NCBI GenBank assembly: GCA_902802045.1
Contig: CADCKQ010000001.1
Span: 436,759-500,758 of the forward strand
Reading direction: 5' to 3'
DNA: 64,000 nucleotides
Source of the DNA: Oscillospiraceae bacterium
Lineage (GTDB): Bacteria; Bacillota; Clostridia; Oscillospirales; Oscillospiraceae
Shown here: positions 17,538-26,600 of the stretch, one piece after another
Layout of the letters: each line of letters opens with the position of its first letter
Numbering within the stretch: the first letter of the stretch is position 1
Position numbers and translations under genes: made by a program
The notes under the pieces: model-generated
Told to the model about the DNA's origin: nothing
Seen by the model: the letters and a program-made list of their open reading frames with translations, nothing else
The model's database searches: none

Positions 17538-17542
17538 AGACG
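17533..17542 (-). repeat. 5-bp tandem duplication causing the second frameshift
   Basis: AGACG is repeated at 17533-17537 and 17538-17542. On the coding strand the codons for an expected E-I-V-Y-T-V-E-E run are interrupted, leading to a TAG at 17524-17526. Deleting one AGACG restores YTVEEAEITGYTGEI. Confidence 0.85.
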
Positions 17543-17833
17543 ATCTCTGTCGCTGTTCCGCCGCTATACTTGTATATCGGCAGATCCTCAAATGTGTAGC
17601 TCGTCTGTGACGCTGTCAGTGTTGCTGTGGCGACCTGTTCGTCATCTGCAAGCAGATTTACTGTTACTTCCAGTCCGTCAGGCCATGTGCCGCTGCCGTC
17701 TGCGTTCACAAACGTCTTGTCTACAGGTACTTCCGTCGTATCCTGCGTGTTCTTGATCGAAACGCTGCCGTCTTCATTCTCAGTGATCTCTCCGGTGTAG
17801 CCGGTGATCTCTGCTTCTTCTACAGTGTAGACG

Positions 17834-17894
17834 GTCACTCCTGAAGGCCATGTCGTGCTGCCGTCTGCATTTACCCATGTCTTGTCTACAGGTA
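17834..17894 (-). repeat. 61-bp CnaB direct repeat (second copy 18163-18223)
   Basis: Two identical 61-bp blocks encode VDKTWVNADGSTTWPSGVT. At 17833/17834 the repeat is joined directly to YTVEEAEITGY, so the middle of one CnaB domain (the strand with VNLMNGTTQVATTT and the SYTFESLP region) is missing without a frame change. Confidence 0.85.
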
Positions 17895-18066
17895 CTTTCG
17901 TCGTATCCTGCGTGTTCTTGATCTTGTAGCCGTTCGTTGCGTCTCCGGTGATCTCACTCGTGTAGCCGGTCACTTCTACTTCTTCCAGTGTGTATGCGAT
18001 CTCTTTGCCGGTCGAATCATACTTCGGCAGACTCTCAAACGTGTAGCTCGGGGTAGTTGCGCTCAG

Positions 18067-18160
18067 CGTCGTCGTCGCTACCTGCGTAGTACCGTTCATC
18101 AGGTTGACCGTTACGTCGTCGTCGCTACCTGCGTAGTACCGTTCATCAGGTTGACCGTTA
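18067..18160 (-). repeat. Exact 47-bp tandem duplication causing a frameshift
   Basis: Copies lie at 18067-18113 and 18114-18160 with a 47-nt period and no mismatch. Each begins CGTCGTCGTCGCTACC. Because 47 is not a multiple of 3, the adhesin frame shifts and meets a TAA at 18111-18113. Only one copy is expected from the CnaB repeat pattern. Confidence 0.9.
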
Positions 18161-21100
18161 CCGTCACTCCTGAAGGCCATGTCGTGCTGCCGTCTGCATT
18201 TACCCATGTCTTGTCTACAGGTATCTCGACCTTCTCTTCGGTATTCGTTACCGTAGCAAGGCCGCTGTCTGTAACCTCAGTAACTGCAAGCTTGCCGTCT
18301 ACCAATTCGACCGTGACCGTAACGGTCTGCGCCTCGCCATAGGTTATGCTGCCGACAACTTGACCGGCGTTGGTCTCGGTAATGGTATAGGTGTATGTTC
18401 CGGCCGCAGTAAAGCGGATGCTTCCAAAGGAGGCCGTCAGATCCGGCGTATCTTTATTTATAGTAACCGTTGTTTCTTCGGGCATCGGAGTGCCTTCATC
18501 GGCGGAAATTGTGAATGTATACTCCTCATTGCCGATCGTATAGCCTTCGGCTACCTTCTTTACCTTGATCTCCTGATCAACTGAAGAAAGCTGGTTGGTG
18601 AACTGGTTATAGTAACGGGTGTTGTAAGCTTCGATCTCACCGGTAATGGTATCATTATCGATCGTCGTCTTGCTTGCCGTGCCTTTAGTGAACTTGACGC
18701 TTTTAATCGTGTAGCCCTGACTGTTCAAGGCTGCGCCGTTAGCCTGGGTCTCAACGATCTTGTAGGTCGTCCCGGTGGGCAGGTTCGTAAAGCGGATAAC
18801 CTGATCGCGGGTAATGGTAACCGTTGCCGTTACTGTCGTCCCGGATGCTGTAGTCGGGTGATTCTCGTCCGGACCAAGGTCACCAGTATACTCGACAGCA
18901 GCTGCGTATCCATACGGTTCATAACCCGCGCCCGGATTTCCGGTATTATATTCAGGGAGCGTCCAACCATCGGTAGCCGGCACATATATCCAGTAGTTTA
19001 TACCATTTATAGTCGTCTCATCAGTTCCATCCGGTACAGTGAATGTGACCTCATAGGTGAAGGTCTCCGCGTTCAGCTGGTCTTCCGTCTTGTCTGACTT
19101 GCTACCGTCGATCGCCTTGGTGATGTCAAGCTCCGCCGTCTTGTGGTTGGTACCGGTCAGCGAAGCGGTGGTTGTTCCGTTCACAAAATAGGTCTCGCCG
19201 TCGATTGTGTAGGTATCTCTACCGTCGGGTTTGGGGTTATCTTCATCCACCAGGACCAGGTTCGTCAGCGTTCCGTTGATAACCATCGGGCGAACGGTCT
19301 GAGAGGTGAATTCCTGAGAATAACCTTCATAATTAGGATCCGTTGAAGGAATCTCCTCCAAAACATACTTGTGGCCGACCTCTTTGACGTCCAATGTATT
19401 ATCTGAATTCAATGTGGCAAAGCCGGGGGCTATCTGAACAGAATCGTACCACGCAGGCGTTGTATCCTTTGAAGTCTCCAGAATGTAAGCATTAGCCTTG
19501 GAATTTGCAAAGGTGCCGTCTTTCTGATAATACAGATCTCCGACCTTCAGATAGAAGTCTACCTTATCTGTCCTGTTTCTGGGGTTGATGGAGTCATCCC
19601 AGAACTTGTTGACGTTCATCGTATAGGACACCAACGGCAAAGCCGCTTCTTCAAATACCACAGGATCCGTGTAGGAATGCCCGTTGAAGGAATAGGACTG
19701 GTTGAGATGTGTATTCGTCTTTAAAGAATACGTGTTTCCATTTTTATTAATCTGGGCCTTGATCGAATCATCCAGCGAATCCCAAGATACGGTACCATTG
19801 TTCAAGTTGGCAATGATGTCATAAGCTTCCTGACTGGGCCAAACTTTAAAGCGGATACGATACACCGTATTGCCGTCAAGCTGATCGACAGAACTCAGGT
19901 CCCAAGTAACACCGTTATCTTCACTGAACGATGCGCCGGGCGCGCCGCTCCACGGTGAAAAGTCAGCATCTGTAAGATCGTCTACTGTCTCACCCTCGTC
20001 AAGTGTCGCTGTATAGTACTCATATCCGCCGGCAGTGCCGCTAACTGCAGCGCTGATATTTGCAAGCTGAGGAATACCGTCATCAATCGAGACCTCCGAA
20101 GATCCGAGTTCTGATACGATGGTCTGTGCAATGTTCTGAAATGCCTGTTTGATATCTTCAGCACTGCCAGCACTGATGGTCTCTTTACCCGCTGCAGTAG
20201 TGATCAGAGTTCTCAACCTGGCTTCTCCGGAGCTGGTGCCGCAGAACACGCCGTACAGGTCTACGTTCTGGGTCGCTGAAATCGCATTTGCCTCGTCCTG
20301 CGCATGCTGAACAGCCTCTGTATTGTGGCTGAAATCATTGTTGCCATAGTTGTAACCTTCCCATCTGTTCGGATCGCCGTCCGTTACGAAGATGACATAG
20401 GTCTTGTTGTTCTTCATGTCATCGTCGGTCCTGGCAGTCTGAACCAGCGACTGGCCCTGCCGGAGACCGATCTCCCAGTTGGTTCCGGATGTAGAGGTCG
20501 TATAATTCAAGGTGTCGCGGCTGTCAATATAGGCATGGATCGTATCATCGTTTTGCGTCCAGTTGACGTCTGTTCCCCAACTGTGTGTAGAACCGACCAG
20601 GTTGAACTCCGCCAGCGCAAAATTGATCTCATTCGTATCCATGTTCAGCGTATCGACCAGCGTTATGAGCGCAGCTCGGGCAGCTTCCATACGGTTATTA
20701 TGCCAATCTGCCGGAGTCTGTTCGCTATTCATGCCATAACTCATGCTTCGGGTCGTATCAAGGATAACAATGACGTTTGCACCAACCTTGGTCGTGCTTT
20801 CATATTCAGGAGCATTGATATCCAATGTGATGGTTGCTGTTCCGTCATCATTGACCGTGACGTTCTTCTCGGTGACCGGGCCTTTGCCTTCATCTTCAGA
20901 ACCTTGACTTGGTGTCGGGGCCATCTTTGCGCCATAGATGACATAAATGTGACTGCCATCAGCGATCGGTGTCCTCACCTCTGAAACAACTCCGTCTTCA
21001 TCACTGACCAGCCGGATCATATCCCATCCGGTCTCAGTCTTGTAAAGATTCATGTCAATATCGCCGCTGGACAGAGCAGATTCAGACTCCTTGTAATAAG

Positions 21101-23384
21101 CGCCGTAACAGCTGTATCCGTCAAAAGTATTTGCCAAGCTTACGCTTGCTGCTGTTGTATCAAGAAATGCAACTTTATCTTCTTCGAATTCTTCAAATGA
21201 TCCGTCTACCATTTGCCCGTAGTGAATGGTTGCAGAACCGCTGCCCCATGTCAGAGCAAACGTCGAGAAGCTGTCGATATCAAATTCTGCAGTTATAGCG
21301 GAATCTGATACTTCGACCTGATTCGGTGTGGCGACGGTCTCGACCTCGATACCGCCTTCGCTCTCATCCAGATGCTGGACTTCAAGGGTATTTGCTACAG
21401 CCGCTACAGACTTGACATCCGGGAGGCTCTTTATCTTCAGATCCACATGCACGGAATCGGCAGGCTCGATCTTAACACCGTCAGGATCTTCTATGGAGAT
21501 ATCCAGAACAGCAATCTTGAACTCTTCCTGATCAATCTCTTCGCCTTTAGCCTGCTTGGCTGCAATAACTGCATTGCGTGCATTGAAATATTCTTCAGTG
21601 TCCTCGGCAAACTCTTTGACAACTACTCTTGAGCCTTCGGGGACCTTGGCATCGGCAGTATATGTGACCGTTACATCATAGACATTGCCGTAAGCGTCGA
21701 TATGCTCTGTCTCCAGAACTTCCGCGACAACATATGTAGAGAACTTGTCGGATTCGAAGCTCATCTCGTCGGAATTCTCCGCAACGGGATCGGTCGCCAT
21801 GACCTTCGCTTCGCCGTCTGCATCTTCCGCGTCGGGGACGTGGACTATCTGAGGAGTCGAGGCTTCGCGGATAAGATCCGATGTGATCTTCACCTGTATC
21901 TTTCCGTTCGGCTCTATCTCCATTCCGCCTGCCCAGAAGCTTATATCGACGGCCTGGACCTTGCGGACAACAGATCCGTCCGCAACAGCGCTCTTGACCG
22001 CGTCGAGAACTTCATCGTCAGCCTCTACGTCCCTGACCTTCATCACGGTGCCTTCGGGGAAGGCGCCGACAGGCGCCGTCACGCTGACGGTGACGCCGCT
22101 TTCGGTCGTTTCTTCATAATATGTCTTTACGAACGCGGCGACAAATCCGGAGTCCTCGAGCATGGGGACATTTGCCCAAGTGAATGTTTCTCCCTCATGG
22201 AATTTTTCGCCTTTATACATCCAGCCCTTGAAGGTATATCCCTCATCGGCCACTGCGATGACATCCTTCAGATCGGATGTTGCTTTTATTCTCTGTTCGA
22301 GGCCATCCTTGAGCTCGGCTTCAGCGCCGGTCTCCGGAGCAAAGGCCACCTTGCCGCCTTCAGAGGCCATAAATGTAATAAGGCAACCTTCTTCAGGCTC
22401 CTCGGCTTCTTCCTCGGTTTCTTCCGCCTCTTCAGCCTCTTCCGCTTCCTCTTCTTCAGCGGGGGCAGCGCCGGGGACAGCGTCGAGCATTACGGAGTAT
22501 TTCACTCCGTCGTACCACAGCTCAAGCTCTGCTCCGCCGAAAGCGCTCAGAGCCTTGACGACATATTCCCCGCTCTCGTTCTGCGTCACGGCAAAGAGCC
22601 CGGGCGCTTTGGAGATCACCTGTGACGGGGTCCCCGAGAGGTGGTGGTAATCGCATATATCCTTAAGGAGGACTTCCTCATTCACCGTAAGACGGTAGCT
22701 GAGAAGATACTCGAACTCCAGCGTCCAGTATCCGAGTCCGTAGGCCTCGGCTGTTACAGTGTTGCCTTCGAGCTCCTCTTCCGAATACAGCTTGTCCGTT
22801 TTTCGGCCTTCCAGATTGGAGGTCCTGTACAGCGATACCTTGCTGTACCTTGCCGCATCCGGAAGCTCGTCGATCGTAATGCTCACTGTAACGGGGACTG
22901 TGTCGCCGCTGGTGTTCGGGCTTATGTAAGTCTCGCCGTCGGCTCCGTAGACGCCCACCTGGAAGCAGTACTTCTCCCTTACGTTGTATCCGGCCTCTCT
23001 CTCTTTCGATACGGCGAGATTGACATCTGCGTAATCTCTGAGTGCGACCTTCAGCTCGGACCCCTCGGGGAATACTCCCTCGGGCGCCGAGAGCGTCAGA
23101 TGCAGGCCTTTGCCTTCATCGACATATTTGTCTCCCTTTTCAGCTCTCGCTGCGATCTCGGATTCAAAGTCCCAGTCGATAAAAGCGCTCTGCCTGAACG
23201 CAGGATACTTGACCGGCTCTTTTTCCGGCAGCTCCTCCGCTTCAGCTTCTTCTGCAGGAAGAATTATTTCTTCCGTTTCCGGCTCGTCGGCATACGCGGC
23301 CGTGCCCAGTGAGCCCGAGAAGGTCCCGAACATCATGATGAGCGCCAGCACGAGTGCCAGTGTCCGTTTGGTCTCTTTCAACAT
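18111..23384 (-). CDS. VWA-domain / CnaB-repeat surface adhesin (N-terminal 1757 residues; gene frameshifted)
   Basis: This is a large secreted protein with a signal peptide (MLKETKRTLALVLALIMMFG...YADE), acidic linkers (EEEEAEEAEEAEETEEE), an N-terminal module shared with the giant pilus adhesin (VDISFW..G..IEP...V.....IREAS), and a von Willebrand A domain from about residue 865 to 1095. The VWA MIDAS reads DTTRSMS (Thr replaces the first Ser of DxSxS) with TDGDP further on. Then come CnaB-type isopeptide domains (KFWDDSINPRNRTDKVDF, TYKIVETQANG, YTYTITETNAG). VWA domains bind metal and host proteins. The frame stops at TAA 18111-18113, created at the junction of a 47-bp tandem duplication. 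As read, the product lacks a wall anchor and would be released. ATG 23382-23384 is preceded by AAGGGGGAC. Confidence 0.88.
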   Translation of the reverse strand: MLKETKRTLALVLALIMMFGTFSGSLGTAAYADEPETEEIILPAEEAEAEELPEKEPVKYPAFRQSAFIDWDFESEIAARAEKGDKYVDEGKGLHLTLSAPEGVFPEGSELKVALRDYADVNLAVSKEREAGYNVREKYCFQVGVYGADGETYISPNTSGDTVPVTVSITIDELPDAARYSKVSLYRTSNLEGRKTDKLYSEEELEGNTVTAEAYGLGYWTLEFEYLLSYRLTVNEEVLLKDICDYHHLSGTPSQVISKAPGLFAVTQNESGEYVVKALSAFGGAELELWYDGVKYSVMLDAVPGAAPAEEEEAEEAEEAEETEEEAEEPEEGCLITFMASEGGKVAFAPETGAEAELKDGLEQRIKATSDLKDVIAVADEGYTFKGWMYKGEKFHEGETFTWANVPMLEDSGFVAAFVKTYYEETTESGVTVSVTAPVGAFPEGTVMKVRDVEADDEVLDAVKSAVADGSVVRKVQAVDISFWAGGMEIEPNGKIQVKITSDLIREASTPQIVHVPDAEDADGEAKVMATDPVAENSDEMSFESDKFSTYVVAEVLETEHIDAYGNVYDVTVTYTADAKVPEGSRVVVKEFAEDTEEYFNARNAVIAAKQAKGEEIDQEEFKIAVLDISIEDPDGVKIEPADSVHVDLKIKSLPDVKSVAAVANTLEVQHLDESEGGIEVETVATPNQVEVSDSAITAEFDIDSFSTFALTWGSGSATIHYGQMVDGSFEEFEEDKVAFLDTTAASVSLANTFDGYSCYGAYYKESESALSSGDIDMNLYKTETGWDMIRLVSDEDGVVSEVRTPIADGSHIYVIYGAKMAPTPSQGSEDEGKGPVTEKNVTVNDDGTATITLDINAPEYESTTKVGANVIVILDTTRSMSYGMNSEQTPADWHNNRMEAARAALITLVDTLNMDTNEINFALAEFNLVGSTHSWGTDVNWTQNDDTIHAYIDSRDTLNYTTSTSGTNWEIGLRQGQSLVQTARTDDDMKNNKTYVIFVTDGDPNRWEGYNYGNNDFSHNTEAVQHAQDEANAISATQNVDLYGVFCGTSSGEARLRTLITTAAGKETISAGSAEDIKQAFQNIAQTIVSELGSSEVSIDDGIPQLANISAAVSGTAGGYEYYTATLDEGETVDDLTDADFSPWSGAPGASFSEDNGVTWDLSSVDQLDGNTVYRIRFKVWPSQEAYDIIANLNNGTVSWDSLDDSIKAQINKNGNTYSLKTNTHLNQSYSFNGHSYTDPVVFEEAALPLVSYTMNVNKFWDDSINPRNRTDKVDFYLKVGDLYYQKDGTFANSKANAYILETSKDTTPAWYDSVQIAPGFATLNSDNTLDVKEVGHKYVLEEIPSTDPNYEGYSQEFTSQTVRPMVINGTLTNLVLVDEDNPKPDGRDTYTIDGETYFVNGTTTASLTGTNHKTAELDITKAIDGSKSDKTEDQLNAETFTYEVTFTVPDGTDETTINGINYWIYVPATDGWTLPEYNTGNPGAGYEPYGYAAAVEYTGDLGPDENHPTTASGTTVTATVTITRDQVIRFTNLPTGTTYKIVETQANGAALNSQGYTIKSVKFTKGTASKTTIDNDTITGEIEAYNTRYYNQFTNQLSSVDQEIKVKKVAEGYTIGNEEYTFTISADEGTPMPEETTVTINKDTPDLTASFGSIRFTAAGTYTYTITETNAGQVVGSITYGEAQTVTVTVELVDGKLAVTEVTDSGLATVTNTEEKVEIPVDKTWVNADGSTTWPSGVTVTVNLMNGTTQVATTT

Positions 23385-23501
23385 ATCTTTGTCCCCCTTG
23401 AAGGAATTGAGTGCATCTAATAATACCTAAAAAATATGGCTGCATCTGGTTGCCAAAAAAGGCACGCAAAGATGCACTACTGCTATAGTAATACAGAGTG
23501 T

Positions 23502-23530
23502 AGTATACATTATTTGTCAAGGTTTTGCAA
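23502..23530 (-). promoter_or_regulatory. Promoter of the VWA adhesin gene
   Basis: On the minus strand TTGCAA (23525-23530) and TATACT (23502-23507) are 17 bp apart, about 118 bp before the ATG. The 16-bp AAATTATGTTAACAAA element at 23566-23581, shared with the srtB upstream region, lies about 36 bp further upstream. The rest of 23385-23640 holds only this and the terminator below. Confidence 0.55.
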
Positions 23531-23595
23531 GACTTCATCGCCCTCTTTTTTCTAAAATTTCGGTAAAATTATGTTAACAAAAATATTGCAAAAAA

Positions 23596-23617
23596 CGGAG
23601 CCGCTTTCGCGGCTCCG
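23596..23617 (-). terminator. Terminator of the pyruvate:ferredoxin oxidoreductase gene
   Basis: A 9-bp stem CGGAGCCGC / GCGGCTCCG with a 4-nt loop is followed on the minus strand by TTTTTT. It lies 24 bp after the gene stop. Confidence 0.88.
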
Positions 23618-23640
23618 TCGTTTTATTGCGGTATGATATT

Positions 23641-26600
23641 TTATTCGTACAAGGCCTTGAGTTTGAGGAGGTGTTCGTAGCGTGCCTTCGCGTTTTCCTC
23701 GGATTTCTCGAAGAGGTCAGTGGCTCTGTCCGGGAACTCTCTCGTAAGCCTCGAGTAACGGGCTTCGTTCGCGAGGAATTCCTGATAGCCGCCTGCCGGC
23801 TCCTTGGAGTCGAGCGTGAACGGTGTCTCGGAATCCGGGTTGTAGCGGAAGAGGTTCCAGTAGCCGCAGTCGACCGCCTTCTTCATCTCTTTCTGGGAGT
23901 TCGTCATGCCGCCCTTGATGGAGTGCATCTCGCAGGGCGAGTAGGCGATGATGAGCGAGGGGCCCTTGTGGGCTTCGGCTTCTGCTATCGCCTTGAGTGC
24001 CTGGACCTTGTTGGAGCCCTCCGCGATCTGCGCGACATAGACATAGCCGTAGGTCATGGCCATCTCAGCCAGGGACTTGGATTTGATCTCCTTGCCCGCG
24101 GAAGCGAACTGTGCGACCTGGCCGATGTTGGAGGCCTTCGAGGCCTGTCCGCCGGTGTTGGAGTAGACTTCCGTGTTGAATACGAATACGTTGACATCCT
24201 CGCCGGAGGCCAGGACATGGTCGACTCCGCCGTAGCCTATGTCGTAGGCCCAGCCGTCGCCGCCGAATATCCACATGGACTTCTTGTTGAGGTAGGCTTT
24301 CTCTTTGAGTATCTCGCGCGCGAGCTTGCAGGCGTCGCAATCGCATCCGTCGCATACGGCCTCTTCAAGAGCCTTGATGTATGCTTTTGCGGGCTCCTGG
24401 TTGAGCTTGCCGTCGTCATATGTATCGAGCCAGGCCTGAGCCGCAGCCTTGAGGTCTGCGTCTGCCCATTCGACTGCGAGGAGAGCCTCTGTCTTCTCTC
24501 TCAGAACGTCTCTGATCTTCTTCTGGCCGAGATACATGCCGAGGCCGTGCTCCGCGTTGTCTTCAAACAGGGAGTTTGCCCATGCGGGGCCTTTGCCTTC
24601 CTTGTTGACTGTGTACGGGGAAGTCGCTCCCGGGCCGCCCCAGATGGAGGAGCATCCTGTCGCGTTGGAGATCATCATGTGATCGCCGAAGAGCTGGGTC
24701 ACGAGTCTTGCATAAGAGGTCTCGGCGCAGCCCGCGCAGGAACCGCTGAACTCGAGGTAGGGCTGTGCGAACTGGCTGAACTTGACGTTCGTATCCTGGA
24801 ACATATCCTTCTTCTCGGAGACGGAGGATACCATGTAATCGAAGACGGGCTGCTCAGCGAGCTGGCTCTCAAGCGGCTTCATCTCGATCGCGCCCGCGGG
24901 GCACTCGCCTACGCAGACAGCGCATCCCATGCAGTCCAAAGGAGATACGGCCATTGCGAACTTGTATATGCCCTTGCCCTTGCCGGCCTTGATCTCTGCC
25001 AGCTTTGTTCCCTCGGGAGCGGCTGCTGCCTCTTCCTCTGTGAGAGCGAAGGGACGTATCGTCGCGTGCGGGCAGACGAAGGCGCACTGGTTGCACTGTA
25101 TGCACTTCTCGGCGTTCCACTCGGGAACCGTGACTGCGATCCCGCGCTTCTCGTATGCCGCGGCACCGAGCTCGAAGGTTCCGTCAGCGTGGTTCGTGAA
25201 GGCGGAAACAGGCAGCGAATCGCCGTCCATCTTGTCGACGGGAACGAGGATCTTCTTGACCTGCTCGACGACCTTCTCGCGGCCGGTGAGCTTTTCGGGC
25301 TCTTTCGTATCGACGGCGTTCTTCCAGCTCTCGGGAACATTGACCTTCTCAAAGGCTGTTGCGCCAGCGTCGATGGCCGCATAGTTCATGTCGACCACGT
25401 CCTGGCCCTTCTTGAGGTAGCTGTGGAGAGCAGCATCCTTCATGTAGCCGATGGCCGTCTCCTGCGGGAGGACCTTGGCGAGAGTGAAGAACGCGGACTG
25501 GAGGATGGTATTCGTTCTCTTGCCCATACCGATCTTGCGCGCCAGGTCAATGGCGTTGATCATGTAGAGCTGTACGTTGTTGTTGGCAATGTAGCGCTTG
25601 GAAGCGGCGTCGAGGTGGTGCTCGAGCTCTTCAAAGCTCCACTGTGAGTTGATCAGGAAGGCTCCGCCGGGCTTTACGTCGCGGACTATCGGGAAGCCGC
25701 CCGTAATGTAGGAAGGAACGTGGCAGGCGACGAAATCAGCCTTATTTATATAGTAGGGGCTCTTGATGGGCTTGTCGCCGAATCTCAGGTGGGAGATCGT
25801 GACGCCGCCCGTCTTCTTGGAGTCGTACTGGAAGTAGGCCTGAACGTATTTGTCCGTGTGGTCGCCGATGATCTTGATGGAGTTCTTGTTCGCGCCGACG
25901 GTTCCGTCGCCGCCGAGGCCCCAGAACTTGCACTCGATCGTGCCTTCAGCGGAGGTGGAGGGAGCATCGGGCAGCTCGAGGGACATATTGGTCACGTCGT
26001 CGTTGATGCCGACCGTGAACTGGCGCTTCGGATCTTCTTTCTTCAGCTCGTCGTATACGGCAAAGACGCTCGCGGGAGGCGTATCCTTGGATCCCAGGCC
26101 GTAGCGGCCGCCGATGACCTTAATATTCTTTCCGGCGTTCGTGAGAGCCGTGACAACGTCGAGGTAGAGCGGTTCGCCCTGCGCGCCCGGTTCCTTCGTG
26201 CGGTCGAGTACCGCAATGGATTTCGCCGTCGCGGGAATAGCTTCGATGAGTTTGTCCGGGCAGAAGGGCCTGAACAGTCTGACCTTGACAAGGCCGACCT
26301 TCTCGCCTCTGGCTGTCAGGTAGTCGATGACTTCCTCAGCCACGTCACAGATGGATCCCATTGCGACGATGACGCGCTCCGCGTCGGGAGCTCCGTAGTA
26401 GTTGAAGAGCTTGTAGTCCGTTCCGAGCTTCTCGTTGATCTTGCCCATGTACTCTTCAACGATGCCGGGAACCGCTTCATAGTACGGGTTCGAGGCTTCT
26501 CTGTTCTGGAAGAAGATGTCTCCGTTCTCGTGGGAGCCGCGCATTGTCGGGTGGTTCGGATTCAGGGCTCTCGCTCTGAAGGCCTCGACAGCGTCCATGT

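Larger units (their letters stand above)
16640..18207 (-). pseudogene. C-terminal part of the VWA/CnaB adhesin, split into two further frames
   Basis: Downstream of the 18111 stop, the protein continues in a second frame (about 18160 to the TAG at 17524-17526) and then a third frame (about 17540 to 16640). The content is CnaB repeats with KNTQDTTEVPVDKTWVNADG-type cores and Glu boxes (TVEEAEITGY, YTVKETN, YTITETKLPKEW). A C-terminal anchor region follows: QGHIPGTDDNTNLDKW, a hydrophobic stretch (GIGAAICLAGFAGVELIDAIV) and KKRKKEEDEAK. Each frame change coincides with an exact tandem duplication: 47 bp at 18067-18160 and 5 bp (AGACG twice) at 17533-17542. Removing one copy of each gives one 2230-codon frame plus stop across 16640-23384. 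So it is either a recently broken or phase-variable gene, or an assembly error in repeats. Confidence 0.85.

Noticed and set aside
23626..25647. 673-codon open frame on the plus strand opposite the pyruvate:ferredoxin oxidoreductase gene
   Set aside because: Composition is a mirror of the oxidoreductase codons; no ribosome site, no family motif; the opposite-strand gene is unambiguous.
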